Shown here one piece after another: positions 15,947-23,847 of a stretch of 41,341 nt of DNA. The translations under genes and the position numbers were made by a program. The notes under the pieces are model-generated. The model saw nothing but the letters and a program-made list of their open reading frames with translations, did no database searches and had not been told where the DNA came from. Each line of letters begins with the position of its first letter. The stretch's first letter is position 1. Origin of the DNA: Acidimicrobiales bacterium (GTDB lineage: Bacteria; Actinomycetota; Acidimicrobiia; Acidimicrobiales; Palsa-688); the NCBI GenBank assembly GCA_036378675.1, contig DASUWA010000004.1, positions 1 through 41,341 of the forward strand, given 5' to 3'.

Positions 15947-17326
15947 CTACTCGAGCAACACACCCGGATTGAGCAGCCCCGTGGGATCGAGAGCGGATTT
16001 CACTGCCCGCATGGCCGCAAGCTCCGCCGGCGACCGGGACAGGTGGAGCCATTTCGTCTTCGCCCGTCCCACCCCGTGCTCGGCGCTGATCGAGCCGCCA
16101 AGGCTGGCGACCAGATCCAGGACGGCTTCGTCGACGGTCTCGTCCTCAGGGTCAGGCCCCACAACGTTGACGTGCAGGTTTCCGTCCCCGACATGACCGA
16201 AGAGCACGAGTTGCGAGCCGGGGGCCGCCTTTTCCACCGCTTCTCGCACGCTGTCCACAAAATCCTCGAGCTGGCGGAGCGGCAGGGTCACGTCCAGCTT
16301 GTGCGGGATGCCGAGGGTCGAAATAGCCTCCGTGTGGCGCTCCCGGTAGGACCAAAGTCGCTCCATGCCGGCGGGGTCGGTCGCGGCGGCGGTCGCCGAC
16401 TCATCCAGCTCCAGCGCCATCAAGGCGTCGAACAACGACTCGCTCACGTCGCGGACTCCCGCGCACTCGACCAGCAGGTAGACCGGCCATCGCCGGGGCA
16501 ACGGATCCCCGGCGCCCGAGTAGGACGTGACCAGGTGGAGTCCGTCCTCGAAGAACAACTCGGCCGCCTGAAGCCCCTCCGCCCGCCGGCGCAGCACGTC
16601 GAGCGCGTCCAACGCCGATCCGACGCCACCGAGGCCCAAGAGCGCGACGACCCGCTCGTTCTGTGCCGGTACCAGCCGGAGGCGGGCCGCGGTGACGACT
16701 CCGAGGGTCCCCTCGGAGCCGACCATGAGCTGGGAGAGGTCATAGCCGGTGTTGTCCTTGACCAGCCCTCCCAGGCGCGACACCGCCGTCCCGTCGGCGA
16801 GGACAACCTCGAGCCCGATCACCTGGGCGCGCGTCGAGCCGTACCGAAGCACGTGCAGCCCGCCGGCGTTCGTCGCTACGAGGCCGCCGACTGTTGCGCT
16901 GTCCCGGGCGGCCAGGTCCACGGGGAAGGACAACCCCACCTCACGTGCGGCCTGCTGGAGGCGTGCGAGGGTGACGCCCGCACCGGCGGTGACCTGCGCC
17001 GCCACAGGGTCGGGTTGCTCCATCCAGGTCAACCGGGAGGTGCTCAACACGACCGGGGCGGGCCCCGCCGGTCCGGGAACGGCGCCCCCGACCAGCCCTG
17101 TGTTTCCTCCCTGCGTTACGACCGGAACTCCCGCGCCGGCGCACGCAGCCACAACTCGTGCGACCTCGTCGGTCGACTCCGGGCGAACGACCAGCAGCGC
17201 AGCCCCGTTGAACCTCCTGGTCCAGTCCGTCTCGAACGCCGCCTTGGTGCCAGGATCGGTCAGGACGTGGCCCGGGCCCACGATCTCGGCTAGATCCGTC
17301 TCCAGACGGGCCAGGGACTCGGGCAT
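15947..17326 (-). CDS. FAD-linked oxidase, GlcD / D-2-hydroxyglutarate or D-lactate dehydrogenase type
   Basis: The 459-residue protein has the VAO-fold FAD domain: VVRPESTDEVARVV, VVTQGGNTGLVGGAVP, RDSATVGGLVATNAGG and VKDNTGYDLSQLMVGSEG. A C-terminal oxidase domain follows with FGHVGDGNLHVNV (metal and substrate His), SISAEHGVGRAK and the terminal KSALDPTGLLNPG. These enzymes oxidise D-2-hydroxy acids (lactate, glycolate, hydroxyglutarate). No GlcE/GlcF partners are adjacent, so a stand-alone D-2-hydroxyacid dehydrogenase is likely. It starts with ATG at 17326; GAAGAT six bases before is a weak -10. Confidence 0.88.
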   Translation of the reverse strand: MPESLARLETDLAEIVGPGHVLTDPGTKAAFETDWTRRFNGAALLVVRPESTDEVARVVAACAGAGVPVVTQGGNTGLVGGAVPGPAGPAPVVLSTSRLTWMEQPDPVAAQVTAGAGVTLARLQQAAREVGLSFPVDLAARDSATVGGLVATNAGGLHVLRYGSTRAQVIGLEVVLADGTAVSRLGGLVKDNTGYDLSQLMVGSEGTLGVVTAARLRLVPAQNERVVALLGLGGVGSALDALDVLRRRAEGLQAAELFFEDGLHLVTSYSGAGDPLPRRWPVYLLVECAGVRDVSESLFDALMALELDESATAAATDPAGMERLWSYRERHTEAISTLGIPHKLDVTLPLRQLEDFVDSVREAVEKAAPGSQLVLFGHVGDGNLHVNVVGPDPEDETVDEAVLDLVASLGGSISAEHGVGRAKTKWLHLSRSPAELAAMRAVKSALDPTGLLNPGVLLE

Positions 17327-17357
17327 CCAGTCATCTTCGCAGTAACACTGACCCGCC

Positions 17358-17412
17358 GGGGCCCCTAACCCCGGCTCCTCCGGCAGGCGGGGACCCCATC
17401 CCCGCCGCCGGC
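17358..17412 (+). repeat. Palindromic intergenic repeat, copy 2 (degenerate)
   Basis: GGGGCCCCTAACC, then CCGG-CTCCT-CCGG, then GCGGGGA paired with TCCCCGC around five bases. It lies in the divergent region between the oxidase and a crotonase. Order of parts matches copies 1, 3 and 4. Confidence 0.5.
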
Positions 17413-17426
17413 AGTAACGGCTCCCT

Positions 17427-17452
17427 TAGCATTGACCACGGCCGAGGGAGGT
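17427..17452 (+). promoter_or_regulatory. -10 element and ribosome binding site of the crotonase gene at 17461
   Basis: TAGCAT at 17427-17432 is a possible -10. GGGAGGT ends at 17452, eight bases before the ATG, and fixes the start. Confidence 0.55.
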
Positions 17453-17460
17453 ACCGCCAG

Positions 17461-18297
17461 ATGACCGAGCAAGCAGCCGAGCAAGCAGCCGAGCGTGTAA
17501 CCGTTGCCATCAAGGAGGGTGTCGCCGACGTGCGGCTGAACCGGCCGGACAAGCTCAACGCCCTCGACCAGGCGATGTTCGACGCGCTCGTCGAGACCAG
17601 CGCGAAACTCGCCGCCGATCCCTCCGTACGGGCCGTGGTCCTATCAGGCGAGGGGCGGGGTTTCTGCGCCGGCCTCGACTTCACGTCTTTCCAGGCGATG
17701 GCCAGCGAAGGGACCCGGGGCCGGGTGCGGCAGCTCGGGGACCGGCCGCCCGGGCGGATCGCCAACCACGGCCAGCAGGCCGCCTACGGGTGGACGGAAC
17801 TGCCGGTGCCGGTCATCGCGGCGATCCACGGGGTGGCCTTGGGCGGAGGCTTCCAGGTAGCCCTGGGCGCCGATATCCGGATCGTGGCGCCCGACGCGCG
17901 GATCTCGGTCCTGGAGATGCGGTGGGGGCTGATCCCGGACATGACCGGCACCTTCATGCTGCGCCAGCTGGTCGGCCTCGAGGTGGCGAAGGAGTTGACC
18001 TTCACCGGGCGGATGGTCTCGGGCGAGGAAGCGCTGAAGCTGGGACTGGCGAGCAGGGTCACCGACAAACCTCGCGAAGCGGCGCTCGAGCTCGCTGCGC
18101 AGATCGCCAGCTCGAGCCCCGACGCGATTCGGGCCGCGAAGCGGCTCCTCAACCAGGCCGGCCAGATTCCCCTCCAACAGCAGCTGCTCGACGAGTCCCG
18201 GGAGATGGGCGCGTTGATCGGCAGCCCCAACCAGGTGGAGGCGGTGGCCGCATATTTCGAGAAGCGACCGCCTGTTTTCGCCGATCCGCACCTATGA
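17461..18297 (+). CDS. Enoyl-CoA hydratase (crotonase) with both catalytic Glu residues
   Basis: The 278-residue protein carries the crotonase pattern: NRPDKLNALDQAMFD, GEGRGFCAGLDFTSF (oxyanion hole), GVALGGGFQVALGADIRI, then SVLEMRWGLIPDMTG and LEVAKELTFTGRMVSGEEAL. Both active-site Glu positions (rat E144 and E164) are kept, in VLEM and AKEL, so hydration of 2-enoyl-CoA is plausible. The N-terminus has a small duplication (EQAAEQAAE, a 12-base repeat). The gene has its own ribosome binding site and diverges from the FAD oxidase. A short acidic protein follows after 37 bases. Confidence 0.9.
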   Translation: MTEQAAEQAAERVTVAIKEGVADVRLNRPDKLNALDQAMFDALVETSAKLAADPSVRAVVLSGEGRGFCAGLDFTSFQAMASEGTRGRVRQLGDRPPGRIANHGQQAAYGWTELPVPVIAAIHGVALGGGFQVALGADIRIVAPDARISVLEMRWGLIPDMTGTFMLRQLVGLEVAKELTFTGRMVSGEEALKLGLASRVTDKPREAALELAAQIASSSPDAIRAAKRLLNQAGQIPLQQQLLDESREMGALIGSPNQVEAVAAYFEKRPPVFADPHL

Positions 18298-18322
18298 CCC
18301 GCGGAACCGCCGCCACTGCCTC

Positions 18323-18328
18323 TAATCT
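18323..18328 (+). promoter_or_regulatory. Leaderless -10 element of the small acidic protein gene
   Basis: TAATCT six bases before the GTG at 18335. Confidence 0.5.
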
Positions 18329-18334
18329 GGAGTC

Positions 18335-18613
18335 GTGACCGAAGCCCCCGCTCCGATCAACGAAATGGACGACGAGTCCGTCAACCCCGAGGACGCGGAC
18401 TCCGTCCTGGCCGCTTTCCGCCGCCAGCTCGAAGGTCAGGTGTCCGTGCCGGCCTCCTTGGTCCAAGACACCCTGCTCGACCTCTGGGGAGTACTTCCCG
18501 AAGGAGAGTCCAGGACCGAGGTCGAGCGCTGGCTGACCGAGACCCTCGAGCGGAACCTCTACGCGGTCTCCGACGTCGACGCGAGGCTTTCGACCGTCTT
18601 CTCGGACAACTGA
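18335..18613 (+). CDS. Small acidic protein of unknown function
   Basis: The 92-residue protein is strongly acidic at its N-terminus (EMDDESVNPEDADSV) and then predicted helical (VLAAFRRQLEGQ, WLTETLERNL). It lacks Cys, a signal peptide and membrane segments. TAATCT six bases upstream supports the GTG start. A 5-bp hairpin (CCCGC-GGAA-GCGGG near 18639-18652) follows 25 bases after the stop and may be a weak terminator. No family was recognised. Confidence 0.65.
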   Translation: MTEAPAPINEMDDESVNPEDADSVLAAFRRQLEGQVSVPASLVQDTLLDLWGVLPEGESRTEVERWLTETLERNLYAVSDVDARLSTVFSDN

Positions 18614-18693
18614 CCAGAGCCGATCACAACTGATCAAATCCCGCGGAAGCGGGTACCGTCCTCTGGCGGCGCGCGACTGAGAGGCGTGCCAGG

Positions 18694-18698
18694 GGAGG
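18694..18698 (+). promoter_or_regulatory. Ribosome binding site deciding the dienelactone hydrolase start
   Basis: GGAGG lies only two bases before ATG 18701 but eight bases before GTG 18707, so GTG 18707 is preferred. TACCGT at 18654-18659 is a possible -10. Confidence 0.5.
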
Positions 18699-18706
18699 AA
18701 ATGAAC

Positions 18707-19405
18707 GTGGCTGAGAACTCGAACCCTCGCCAGAACGTCACTTTCGCGAGCAACGGAAGCGAGGCTCACGGTTACCTCGCGTTGCCGCCTTCGGGCAGCG
18801 GCCCGGGCGTGATCGTGATCCAGGAATGGTGGGGTCTCACCACACATATAGCGAACATCGTCGACCGGCTCGCACAGGATGGCTTTGTCGCCCTCGCGCC
18901 CGACTTGTATGGCGGATCCACCACCCACAACGCCGATGAGGCCGGGCGGCTGATGCAAGAGCTGCCGGTGGATCGGGCGGCACGCGACCTCCGCGGTGCG
19001 GTCGACTATCTGCTCTCGAGGGACGAGGTCACCGGTGAGAGGGTCGGGATCGTCGGTTTTTGCATGGGCGGGGCGTTCGCCCTTCAGCTCGCCGTTCAAG
19101 AAGGCGGGAAGATCGCGGCAGCGATCGCGTATTACCCCGTGGGCAGCCTTCCCGATGACTACGCCGGCCTGCAGGCGGCTGTGCTCGTTCACGTCGCCGA
19201 GGGAGACCAGTTCGTTCCCGCCAGCCAGGCCGACCAGCTAGCTGAAAAGATCGCTGCCGGCACCGGCCGCAAACCGGAGCTCATCCGATATCCCGGTGGC
19301 CACGCCTTCAACAACCACGACAACCTCCTCGGAACCTACGACTCCGAGCTGTCCAAGAAGGCTTGGGGCAGCACGGTCGCGTTCCTAAGACAGCACCTCG
19401 GTTAA
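18707..19405 (+). CDS. Dienelactone hydrolase family protein
   Basis: The alpha/beta hydrolase (232 residues) has the dienelactone hydrolase triad: Cys119 in GFCMGG, Asp167 in EGDQFVP and His199 in GGHAFNN, plus the conserved Glu of VIQEWWGL that moves with the Cys. Known members open dienelactones in aromatic degradation, but the family also holds general esterases. No aromatic-pathway genes are nearby. The 3' end overlaps the convergent ABC ATPase gene by four bases (TTAA shared by both stops). The start choice (18707 rather than 18701) rests on Shine-Dalgarno spacing. Confidence 0.88.
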   Translation: MAENSNPRQNVTFASNGSEAHGYLALPPSGSGPGVIVIQEWWGLTTHIANIVDRLAQDGFVALAPDLYGGSTTHNADEAGRLMQELPVDRAARDLRGAVDYLLSRDEVTGERVGIVGFCMGGAFALQLAVQEGGKIAAAIAYYPVGSLPDDYAGLQAAVLVHVAEGDQFVPASQADQLAEKIAAGTGRKPELIRYPGGHAFNNHDNLLGTYDSELSKKAWGSTVAFLRQHLG

Positions 19406-20202
19406 ACCTCCCTGGCTCGGCTGTGCCACCGGCCGGCCGATCCTTCGAGAAGCAGCTCCATCCCGAACGTCGCCGAAAGTGAGGAGGCCGTCAGGCAATC
19501 CTCGATCGGCCCAGCGGTCACCAACCGCCCCTCCCTCAGCAACAGCACGTGGGTGAATCCAGACGGGATCTCCTCCACGTGATGGGTGATCATCACGATC
19601 GGGGGGCTCGACGGGTCAACTGCGAGGCCTCCCATCCGGGCGACGAGACGTTCGCGACCTCCCATGTCGAGGCCTGCTGCAGGTTCGTCGAGAAGGAGCA
19701 GAGACGGTTCGGTCATCAGAGCTCTCGCCAGGAGCACCTGCTGTCGCTCGCCGTCCGACAAGACTCCGAAGGGTCGATCCTCGATAGCCGCGAACCCGGC
19801 CTGGGCGAGGAGGCCACGTGCCCGCTCGAGCTCGGCTTCGGAGTAGGCGTGCCACCACGGCTCGAGCGCGCCATGAAGCGCGGACACGACGACCCCTGTA
19901 GCGCTTACCGAAGGGACGAGTTTCTTGGCGACGGCGGACGAGACCACGCCTATGTGCTCGCGAAGCCGGCGAACGTCGACGCGCCCAAGCCGGTGTCCGA
20001 GGATATGGACAGTCCCTCGAGTCGGATGGAGATAGCCGGATGCCAGCTCGAACATGGTCGTCTTGCCCGAACCGTTGGGACCGAGAACGACCCAGCGCTC
20101 GCCGGGCTGGACGGTCCAGTCGACGGAATGAAGGATCGGCGTGGCCAGACGGTCGAGGTCGACTGCCTCGAAGCGAAGCGCGGCTTGGGGACCATTTTTC
20201 AC
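19402..20202 (-). CDS. Stand-alone ABC transporter ATP-binding protein
   Basis: The 266-residue protein has Walker A GPNGSGKTT, the Q-loop area around VVSSAVAKKL, signature LSDGERQQ (Asp for the usual Gly), Walker B LLLLDEPAAGLD and the H-switch ITHHVEEIP. The HHVEEIP and final region resemble the ModF/YlmA-like group of single ABC proteins. No permease or binding protein is adjacent, so it may serve a distant transporter or a non-transport role. It starts with GTG at 20202 and diverges from argS. A long plus-strand open frame across it is the non-coding extension of argS. Confidence 0.85.
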   Translation of the reverse strand: MKNGPQAALRFEAVDLDRLATPILHSVDWTVQPGERWVVLGPNGSGKTTMFELASGYLHPTRGTVHILGHRLGRVDVRRLREHIGVVSSAVAKKLVPSVSATGVVVSALHGALEPWWHAYSEAELERARGLLAQAGFAAIEDRPFGVLSDGERQQVLLARALMTEPSLLLLDEPAAGLDMGGRERLVARMGGLAVDPSSPPIVMITHHVEEIPSGFTHVLLLREGRLVTAGPIEDCLTASSLSATFGMELLLEGSAGRWHSRAREV

Positions 20203-20211
20203 GAGCCCCTG

Positions 20212-20217
20212 AACCTA
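20212..20217 (-). promoter_or_regulatory. Leaderless -10 element of the ABC ATPase gene
   Basis: TAGGTT on the minus strand, nine bases before the GTG at 20202. Confidence 0.4.
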
Positions 20218-20220
20218 CGC

Positions 20221-20226
20221 GACGAT
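20221..20226 (+). promoter_or_regulatory. Possible -10 element of argS
   Basis: GACGAT six bases before GTG 20233; first base deviates from TANNNT. Only four bases separate it from the divergent TAGGTT element. Confidence 0.3.
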
Positions 20227-20232
20227 GAAAGG

Positions 20233-21969
20233 GTGCCCGGTGTGTACCAGACCCTCGATCAGCGTCTCAGAGAGGCCTTTGACTCCGTCGTGCCGGGAAC
20301 CGATCCGGTCCTCCGCCCATCGACTCGGCCCGGTATCGACTTCCAGGCGAACGGGGCGATCGCGGTCGCCAAGCGCCTGGGTTCCAATCCGGGGCAACTG
20401 GCCGGCGAAGTCGTCGCAGCCGCCCGGCTGGAAGAAGTATGCAGCTCGGTCGAGGTGGCACCCCAGGGTTTCATCAACCTCACCCTCGACGACGGATTCC
20501 TTGCACAATCGGTGCAACAGCAAGCCACAGACCAGCGCCTCGGAGTTACCCCGGCGGAAACCCCGCGCACCGTCATAGTCGACTATTCGAGCCCGAACGT
20601 GGCGAAGGAGATGCACGCCGGACACTTGCGCACGACGATCATCGGCGACGCACTGGTCCGGATGCTCACCTTCGTCGGCGAGCAGGTCGTCCGCGAGAAC
20701 CACGTCGGCGACTGGGGAACGCCGTTCGGGATGCTGATCGAGCACCTGCTCGACATCGGAGAGGAAAACGCCGCCCACGAACTGTCGGTGGGAGACCTCG
20801 ACACCTTTTACCGCCAGGCCCGCACGACGTTCGACGCGAGCCCCGAATTCCAAGAGCGCAGCCGGCGACGCGTGGTCCTTTTACAGTCAGGCGATCCCGA
20901 GACCATGCGACTCTGGCGGATTCTCGTGGATGCGAGCGTCGCCTATTTCGACGAGGTCTACCAGGTTCTGGGTGTGCTCCTCACCGACGACGACATCTTC
21001 GGAGAGAGCTTCTACAACCCCCAGCTCGCGACCGTCGTCGAGGAGCTCGATCAGAAGGGTCTGCTGCGGGAGAGTGAAGGGGCGCTGTGCGTTTTCCCCG
21101 AGGGTTTCACGAATCGCGAAGGCGAGCCGCTGCCGCTCATCGTGCAGAAGAGCGACGGGGGCTATGGCTACGCGGCAACCGACCTCGCCGCGATCCGTGA
21201 CAGGTTCGGGCGGCTCGGCGCGGACCTTGCCCTCTACGTCGTCGGCGCACCACAAGCGCAGCACCTGGCCATGGTGTTCGAAGCCGGAACCGAGGCGGCC
21301 TGGATCCCAAAGGGGAAGGAAGCGGTTCACGTCGCGTTCGGCAGCATCCTTGGATCGGATCGCCGCCCGTTCCGATCGCGCTCGGGCGATTCGGTGAAGC
21401 TCATCGAAGTCCTCGACGAGGCTGTCGCGCGAGCGGCTGCTGTGGTTGAAGCGAATACCGAGCTAAACGCGGCCGAGCGCGTTGAGGTCGCGAGGATGGT
21501 CGGCATAGGCGCGGTGAAGTACGCAGACCTCTCGACCGATCGGATACGTGACTACATCTTCGACTGGGACCGAATGCTGTCGTTCGACGGCAACACCGGG
21601 CCCTATTTGCAATACGCGAGGGTGCGTTGTCTTTCGATCTTTCGGCGGGGAGAGATCGATCCGCAGCCGTATGCAACTGGTGCTGTCCCAATCGTGCTTG
21701 GCGAGCCTGGAGAACGAGACCTCGCATTGCAGTTGGCCGGTTTTCCCGAAGCGGTCGGCTCTGCGATCGAAACTTGGAGCCCGCACAAGCTCTGCTCTTA
21801 TCTGTTCGATCTAGCCGGCGCGTACACCACGTTCTTCGAAACCTGTCCGGTCCTCAAGGCTCCGGATCCCGCGGTTCGCGACAGCCGGCTCGCGCTGTGC
21901 GGAATAACCGCGTCAGTTCTCGGCGTCGGTCTCGCGGTGCTAGGCATCGAGACTCCCGAGCGGATGTAG
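20233..21969 (+). CDS. argS: Arginyl-tRNA synthetase
   Basis: The enzyme (578 residues from GTG 20233) charges tRNA-Arg. It has the N-terminal Add-1 domain, then VIVDYSSPNVAKEMHAGHLR with the HAGH form of HIGH, ENHVGDWGTPFGML, GYGYAATDLAAI, and the SRSGDSVKLIEVLDEA region that in most ArgRS replaces a standard KMSKS. The DALR anticodon domain ends it (YLQYARVR, then a Leu/Ala-rich tail). GTG 20233 or GTG 20242 are the possible starts; the open frame far upstream is antisense to the ABC gene. A crotonase gene begins 11 bases after the stop. Confidence 0.93.
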   Translation: MPGVYQTLDQRLREAFDSVVPGTDPVLRPSTRPGIDFQANGAIAVAKRLGSNPGQLAGEVVAAARLEEVCSSVEVAPQGFINLTLDDGFLAQSVQQQATDQRLGVTPAETPRTVIVDYSSPNVAKEMHAGHLRTTIIGDALVRMLTFVGEQVVRENHVGDWGTPFGMLIEHLLDIGEENAAHELSVGDLDTFYRQARTTFDASPEFQERSRRRVVLLQSGDPETMRLWRILVDASVAYFDEVYQVLGVLLTDDDIFGESFYNPQLATVVEELDQKGLLRESEGALCVFPEGFTNREGEPLPLIVQKSDGGYGYAATDLAAIRDRFGRLGADLALYVVGAPQAQHLAMVFEAGTEAAWIPKGKEAVHVAFGSILGSDRRPFRSRSGDSVKLIEVLDEAVARAAAVVEANTELNAAERVEVARMVGIGAVKYADLSTDRIRDYIFDWDRMLSFDGNTGPYLQYARVRCLSIFRRGEIDPQPYATGAVPIVLGEPGERDLALQLAGFPEAVGSAIETWSPHKLCSYLFDLAGAYTTFFETCPVLKAPDPAVRDSRLALCGITASVLGVGLAVLGIETPERM

Positions 21970-21980
21970 AGGCCGTCGCG

Positions 21981-22754
21981 ATGCCCGACGCGGTACGAAT
22001 CGAAAAGAGTGGTCCTGTCACTACGGTGATCCTCCACCGACCAGAAGCCAAGAACGCGGTGGACCGGCCCACCGCGGAAGCTTTGGCGCAGGCGTTCCGA
22101 GAGTTCGACAACGACGCCGGCGCTTCCGTCGCCGTTCTCTTCGGTGAGGGAGACACTTTCTGCGCCGGCGCGGATTTGAAGGCGTTCGGCAGCGACCGCG
22201 TAAATCGCGTTGCCGCGGACGGCGACGGACCGATGGGACCGACACGCATGGTTCTCTCCAAGCCGGTCATCGCGGCGGTCAGCGGTTACGCGGTCGCGGG
22301 CGGGCTAGAGCTGGCGCTTTGGTGCGACCTGAGGGTCGTCGAGGAGGACGCGGTGTTCGGGGTGTTCTGCCGGCGCTGGGGGGTGCCTCTGATCGACGGC
22401 GGCACGGTCCGGCTTCCGAGGCTCATCGGCGAGAGCCGTGCGTTGGAGCTGATCCTCACCGGGCGACCCGTCCACGCCGGCGAGGCGGAGCGGATCGGCC
22501 TCGCCAACCGGGTCGTTCCGAACGGGGCCGCCCGGCAGGCATCCGAGGCGTGGGCAGCGGAGCTTGCCGAGTTCCCGCAAGTCTGCATGCGACAGGATCG
22601 CCTTTCCATGCTCGAACAGGCAGGGCTAGAAGAGGCGGACGCCGTACGAAACGAGCTCGAGCACGGGCGGATCTCACTGGCGAGCGCGGAGGTCGGCGAT
22701 GGCGTCGATCGATTCCGCGCCGGCGCCGGCAGGCACGGCGACTTCACCGCCTAG
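21981..22754 (+). CDS. Enoyl-CoA hydratase family protein with Cys at a catalytic Glu position
   Basis: The 257 residues show HRPEAKNAVDRPTAEAL, GDTFCAGADLKAF, GYAVAGGLELALWCDLRV and RALELILTGRPVHAGEAERIGL. The second family Glu is kept (LELILTG). The first appears as Cys in VFGVFCRRWGVPLIDGG, so it is unlikely to be an ordinary hydratase. This FCRRWGVPLIDGG form is common in a group of actinobacterial crotonases of unknown reaction. It starts 11 bases after argS, so the two are probably co-transcribed; the longer open frame from 21627 overlaps argS and is rejected. Two palindromic repeats follow. Confidence 0.87.
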   Translation: MPDAVRIEKSGPVTTVILHRPEAKNAVDRPTAEALAQAFREFDNDAGASVAVLFGEGDTFCAGADLKAFGSDRVNRVAADGDGPMGPTRMVLSKPVIAAVSGYAVAGGLELALWCDLRVVEEDAVFGVFCRRWGVPLIDGGTVRLPRLIGESRALELILTGRPVHAGEAERIGLANRVVPNGAARQASEAWAAELAEFPQVCMRQDRLSMLEQAGLEEADAVRNELEHGRISLASAEVGDGVDRFRAGAGRHGDFTA

Positions 22755-22803
22755 CCCGCAACGACACCGACCCGTCGGGCCCCATAACACGGACTTGGCC
22801 CCG

Positions 22804-22845
22804 CCTCCTCCGGAGCATGGGAACCCCGCCTCCATGCCCGGCCGT
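22804..22845 (+). repeat. Palindromic intergenic repeat, copy 3
   Basis: 42 bases, about 90% identical to copy 4 which begins 67 bases later. It contains CCTCCTCCGGAGC, then GCATGG paired with CCATGC, then CCCGGCCGT. Confidence 0.65.
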
Positions 22846-22870
22846 CACACGGACCCGGCGGTTATCCCGG

Positions 22871-22912
22871 CCTCCTCCGGAGCATGGGGACCCCACCCCC
22901 ATGCCCGGCCGT
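22871..22912 (+). repeat. Palindromic intergenic repeat, copy 4
   Basis: CCGG-CCTCCT-CCGG followed by GCATGGGG-ACCCCAC-CCCCATGC, an 8-bp stem with a 7-base loop. The equivalent stem in copy 1 is GCGTGGGG/CCCCACGC, so one base pair changed on both sides. Its last base touches the -10 of the next gene. Confidence 0.65.
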
Positions 22913-22917
22913 AGGAT
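22912..22917 (+). promoter_or_regulatory. Leaderless -10 element of the 2-hydroxyacid dehydrogenase gene
   Basis: TAGGAT six bases before the ATG at 22924, directly after repeat copy 4. Confidence 0.5.
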
Positions 22918-22923
22918 CGGCGT

Positions 22924-23847
22924 ATGTCCATGCCGCCTCGGATCGCGATCGGGCCGAAGAGCGCAGCGTTCGCCGAGAACGCAGTCAGAGCTGGCGGGGG
23001 ATTACCCGTGAAAATCGACGAGCCCGCCGAAGCCCTCGTCTGGCTGTCCGCGCATGACTTGGATTGTTTGAGCGAGGTCCTCGAGGACCGGCCCGACCTG
23101 CGATGGGTGCAGCTCCCCTTCGCCGGCGTCGAACGGGCGGTCGAAGCGGGGATCATCGATTCGAACCGCCTGTGGACCTGCGCAAAAGGGACTTACGCGG
23201 AGCCCGTTGCCGAGCACGCGCTGGCCCTCGCCCTTGCCGGCCTTCGCTGCCTCACCGAGCGAATCCGAGCGAAGACCTGGGGTTCACCCGCGGGTGTCTC
23301 CATTTACGGCCAACCGGTCACCATCCTCGGGGGCGGTGGGATCGCGACCGAACTGCTGAACGTTCTCCACCCCTTCGCCGTTAGGACGACCGTCGTCCGC
23401 CGGCTCGACGTCCCGCTCGCCGGCGCTACCGAGACGTTCACCGTCGACCGGATAGGTGACGCCGTCCGGGGAGCGCGGGTGGTGTTCGTGGCTCTGGCGC
23501 TCACCCCGGAGACCGAGCGCATCGTCGACGCCAAGCTCCTCGAGCAAATGGGCGAGCAGGCATGGCTGGTCAACGTCGCGCGCGGGCGTCACGTCGACAC
23601 CCACGCGCTCGTCGAGGCGCTTCACTCCGGGACCATCGCCGGCGCCGGCCTCGACGTCACCGATCCGGAACCCCTTCCCGACGGGGATCCGCTCTGGACT
23701 GCGCCCAACTGCATCATCACGCCGCATACCGCGGACACGTGGGAGATGGTCCTGCCCCGACTGTCCGAACGCATCCGGGATAACGTCGCCGCCTTCGCCG
23801 CCGGCGAACCTCTCCGCGGTCCGGTCGACCCGGAGGCTGGTTACTGA
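22924..23847 (+). CDS. D-isomer-specific 2-hydroxyacid dehydrogenase
   Basis: The 307-residue protein has the NAD-binding motif VTILGGGGIATELL, VVFVALALTPETERIVD, the catalytic Arg in NVARGRHVDTHAL, the catalytic Glu in DVTDPEPLPDGDPLW and the catalytic His in IITPHTADTWEM. Members reduce 2-oxo acids (hydroxypyruvate, glyoxylate, phosphohydroxypyruvate types). It is shorter than SerA and has no ACT domain. The next gene appears to start by CTG overlapping this gene's TGA stop, so the two form a coupled pair; the partner is PLP-dependent and threonine-synthase-like, which suggests an amino-acid-related route, as inference. Confidence 0.88.
   Translation: MSMPPRIAIGPKSAAFAENAVRAGGGLPVKIDEPAEALVWLSAHDLDCLSEVLEDRPDLRWVQLPFAGVERAVEAGIIDSNRLWTCAKGTYAEPVAEHALALALAGLRCLTERIRAKTWGSPAGVSIYGQPVTILGGGGIATELLNVLHPFAVRTTVVRRLDVPLAGATETFTVDRIGDAVRGARVVFVALALTPETERIVDAKLLEQMGEQAWLVNVARGRHVDTHALVEALHSGTIAGAGLDVTDPEPLPDGDPLWTAPNCIITPHTADTWEMVLPRLSERIRDNVAAFAAGEPLRGPVDPEAGY
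23832..23836 (+). promoter_or_regulatory. Ribosome binding site before the CTG start
   Basis: GGAGG ends seven bases before CTG 23844, inside the end of the dehydrogenase gene. Confidence 0.55.

Noticed and set aside
19549-20232. Extension of the argS frame upstream
   Set aside because: It runs antisense through the whole ABC ATPase gene; argS homology begins after 20233.
21330-21420. Defective ArgRS because KMSKS is missing
   Set aside because: Most arginyl-tRNA synthetases lack a standard KMSKS and use an equivalent loop, so this is normal for the family.
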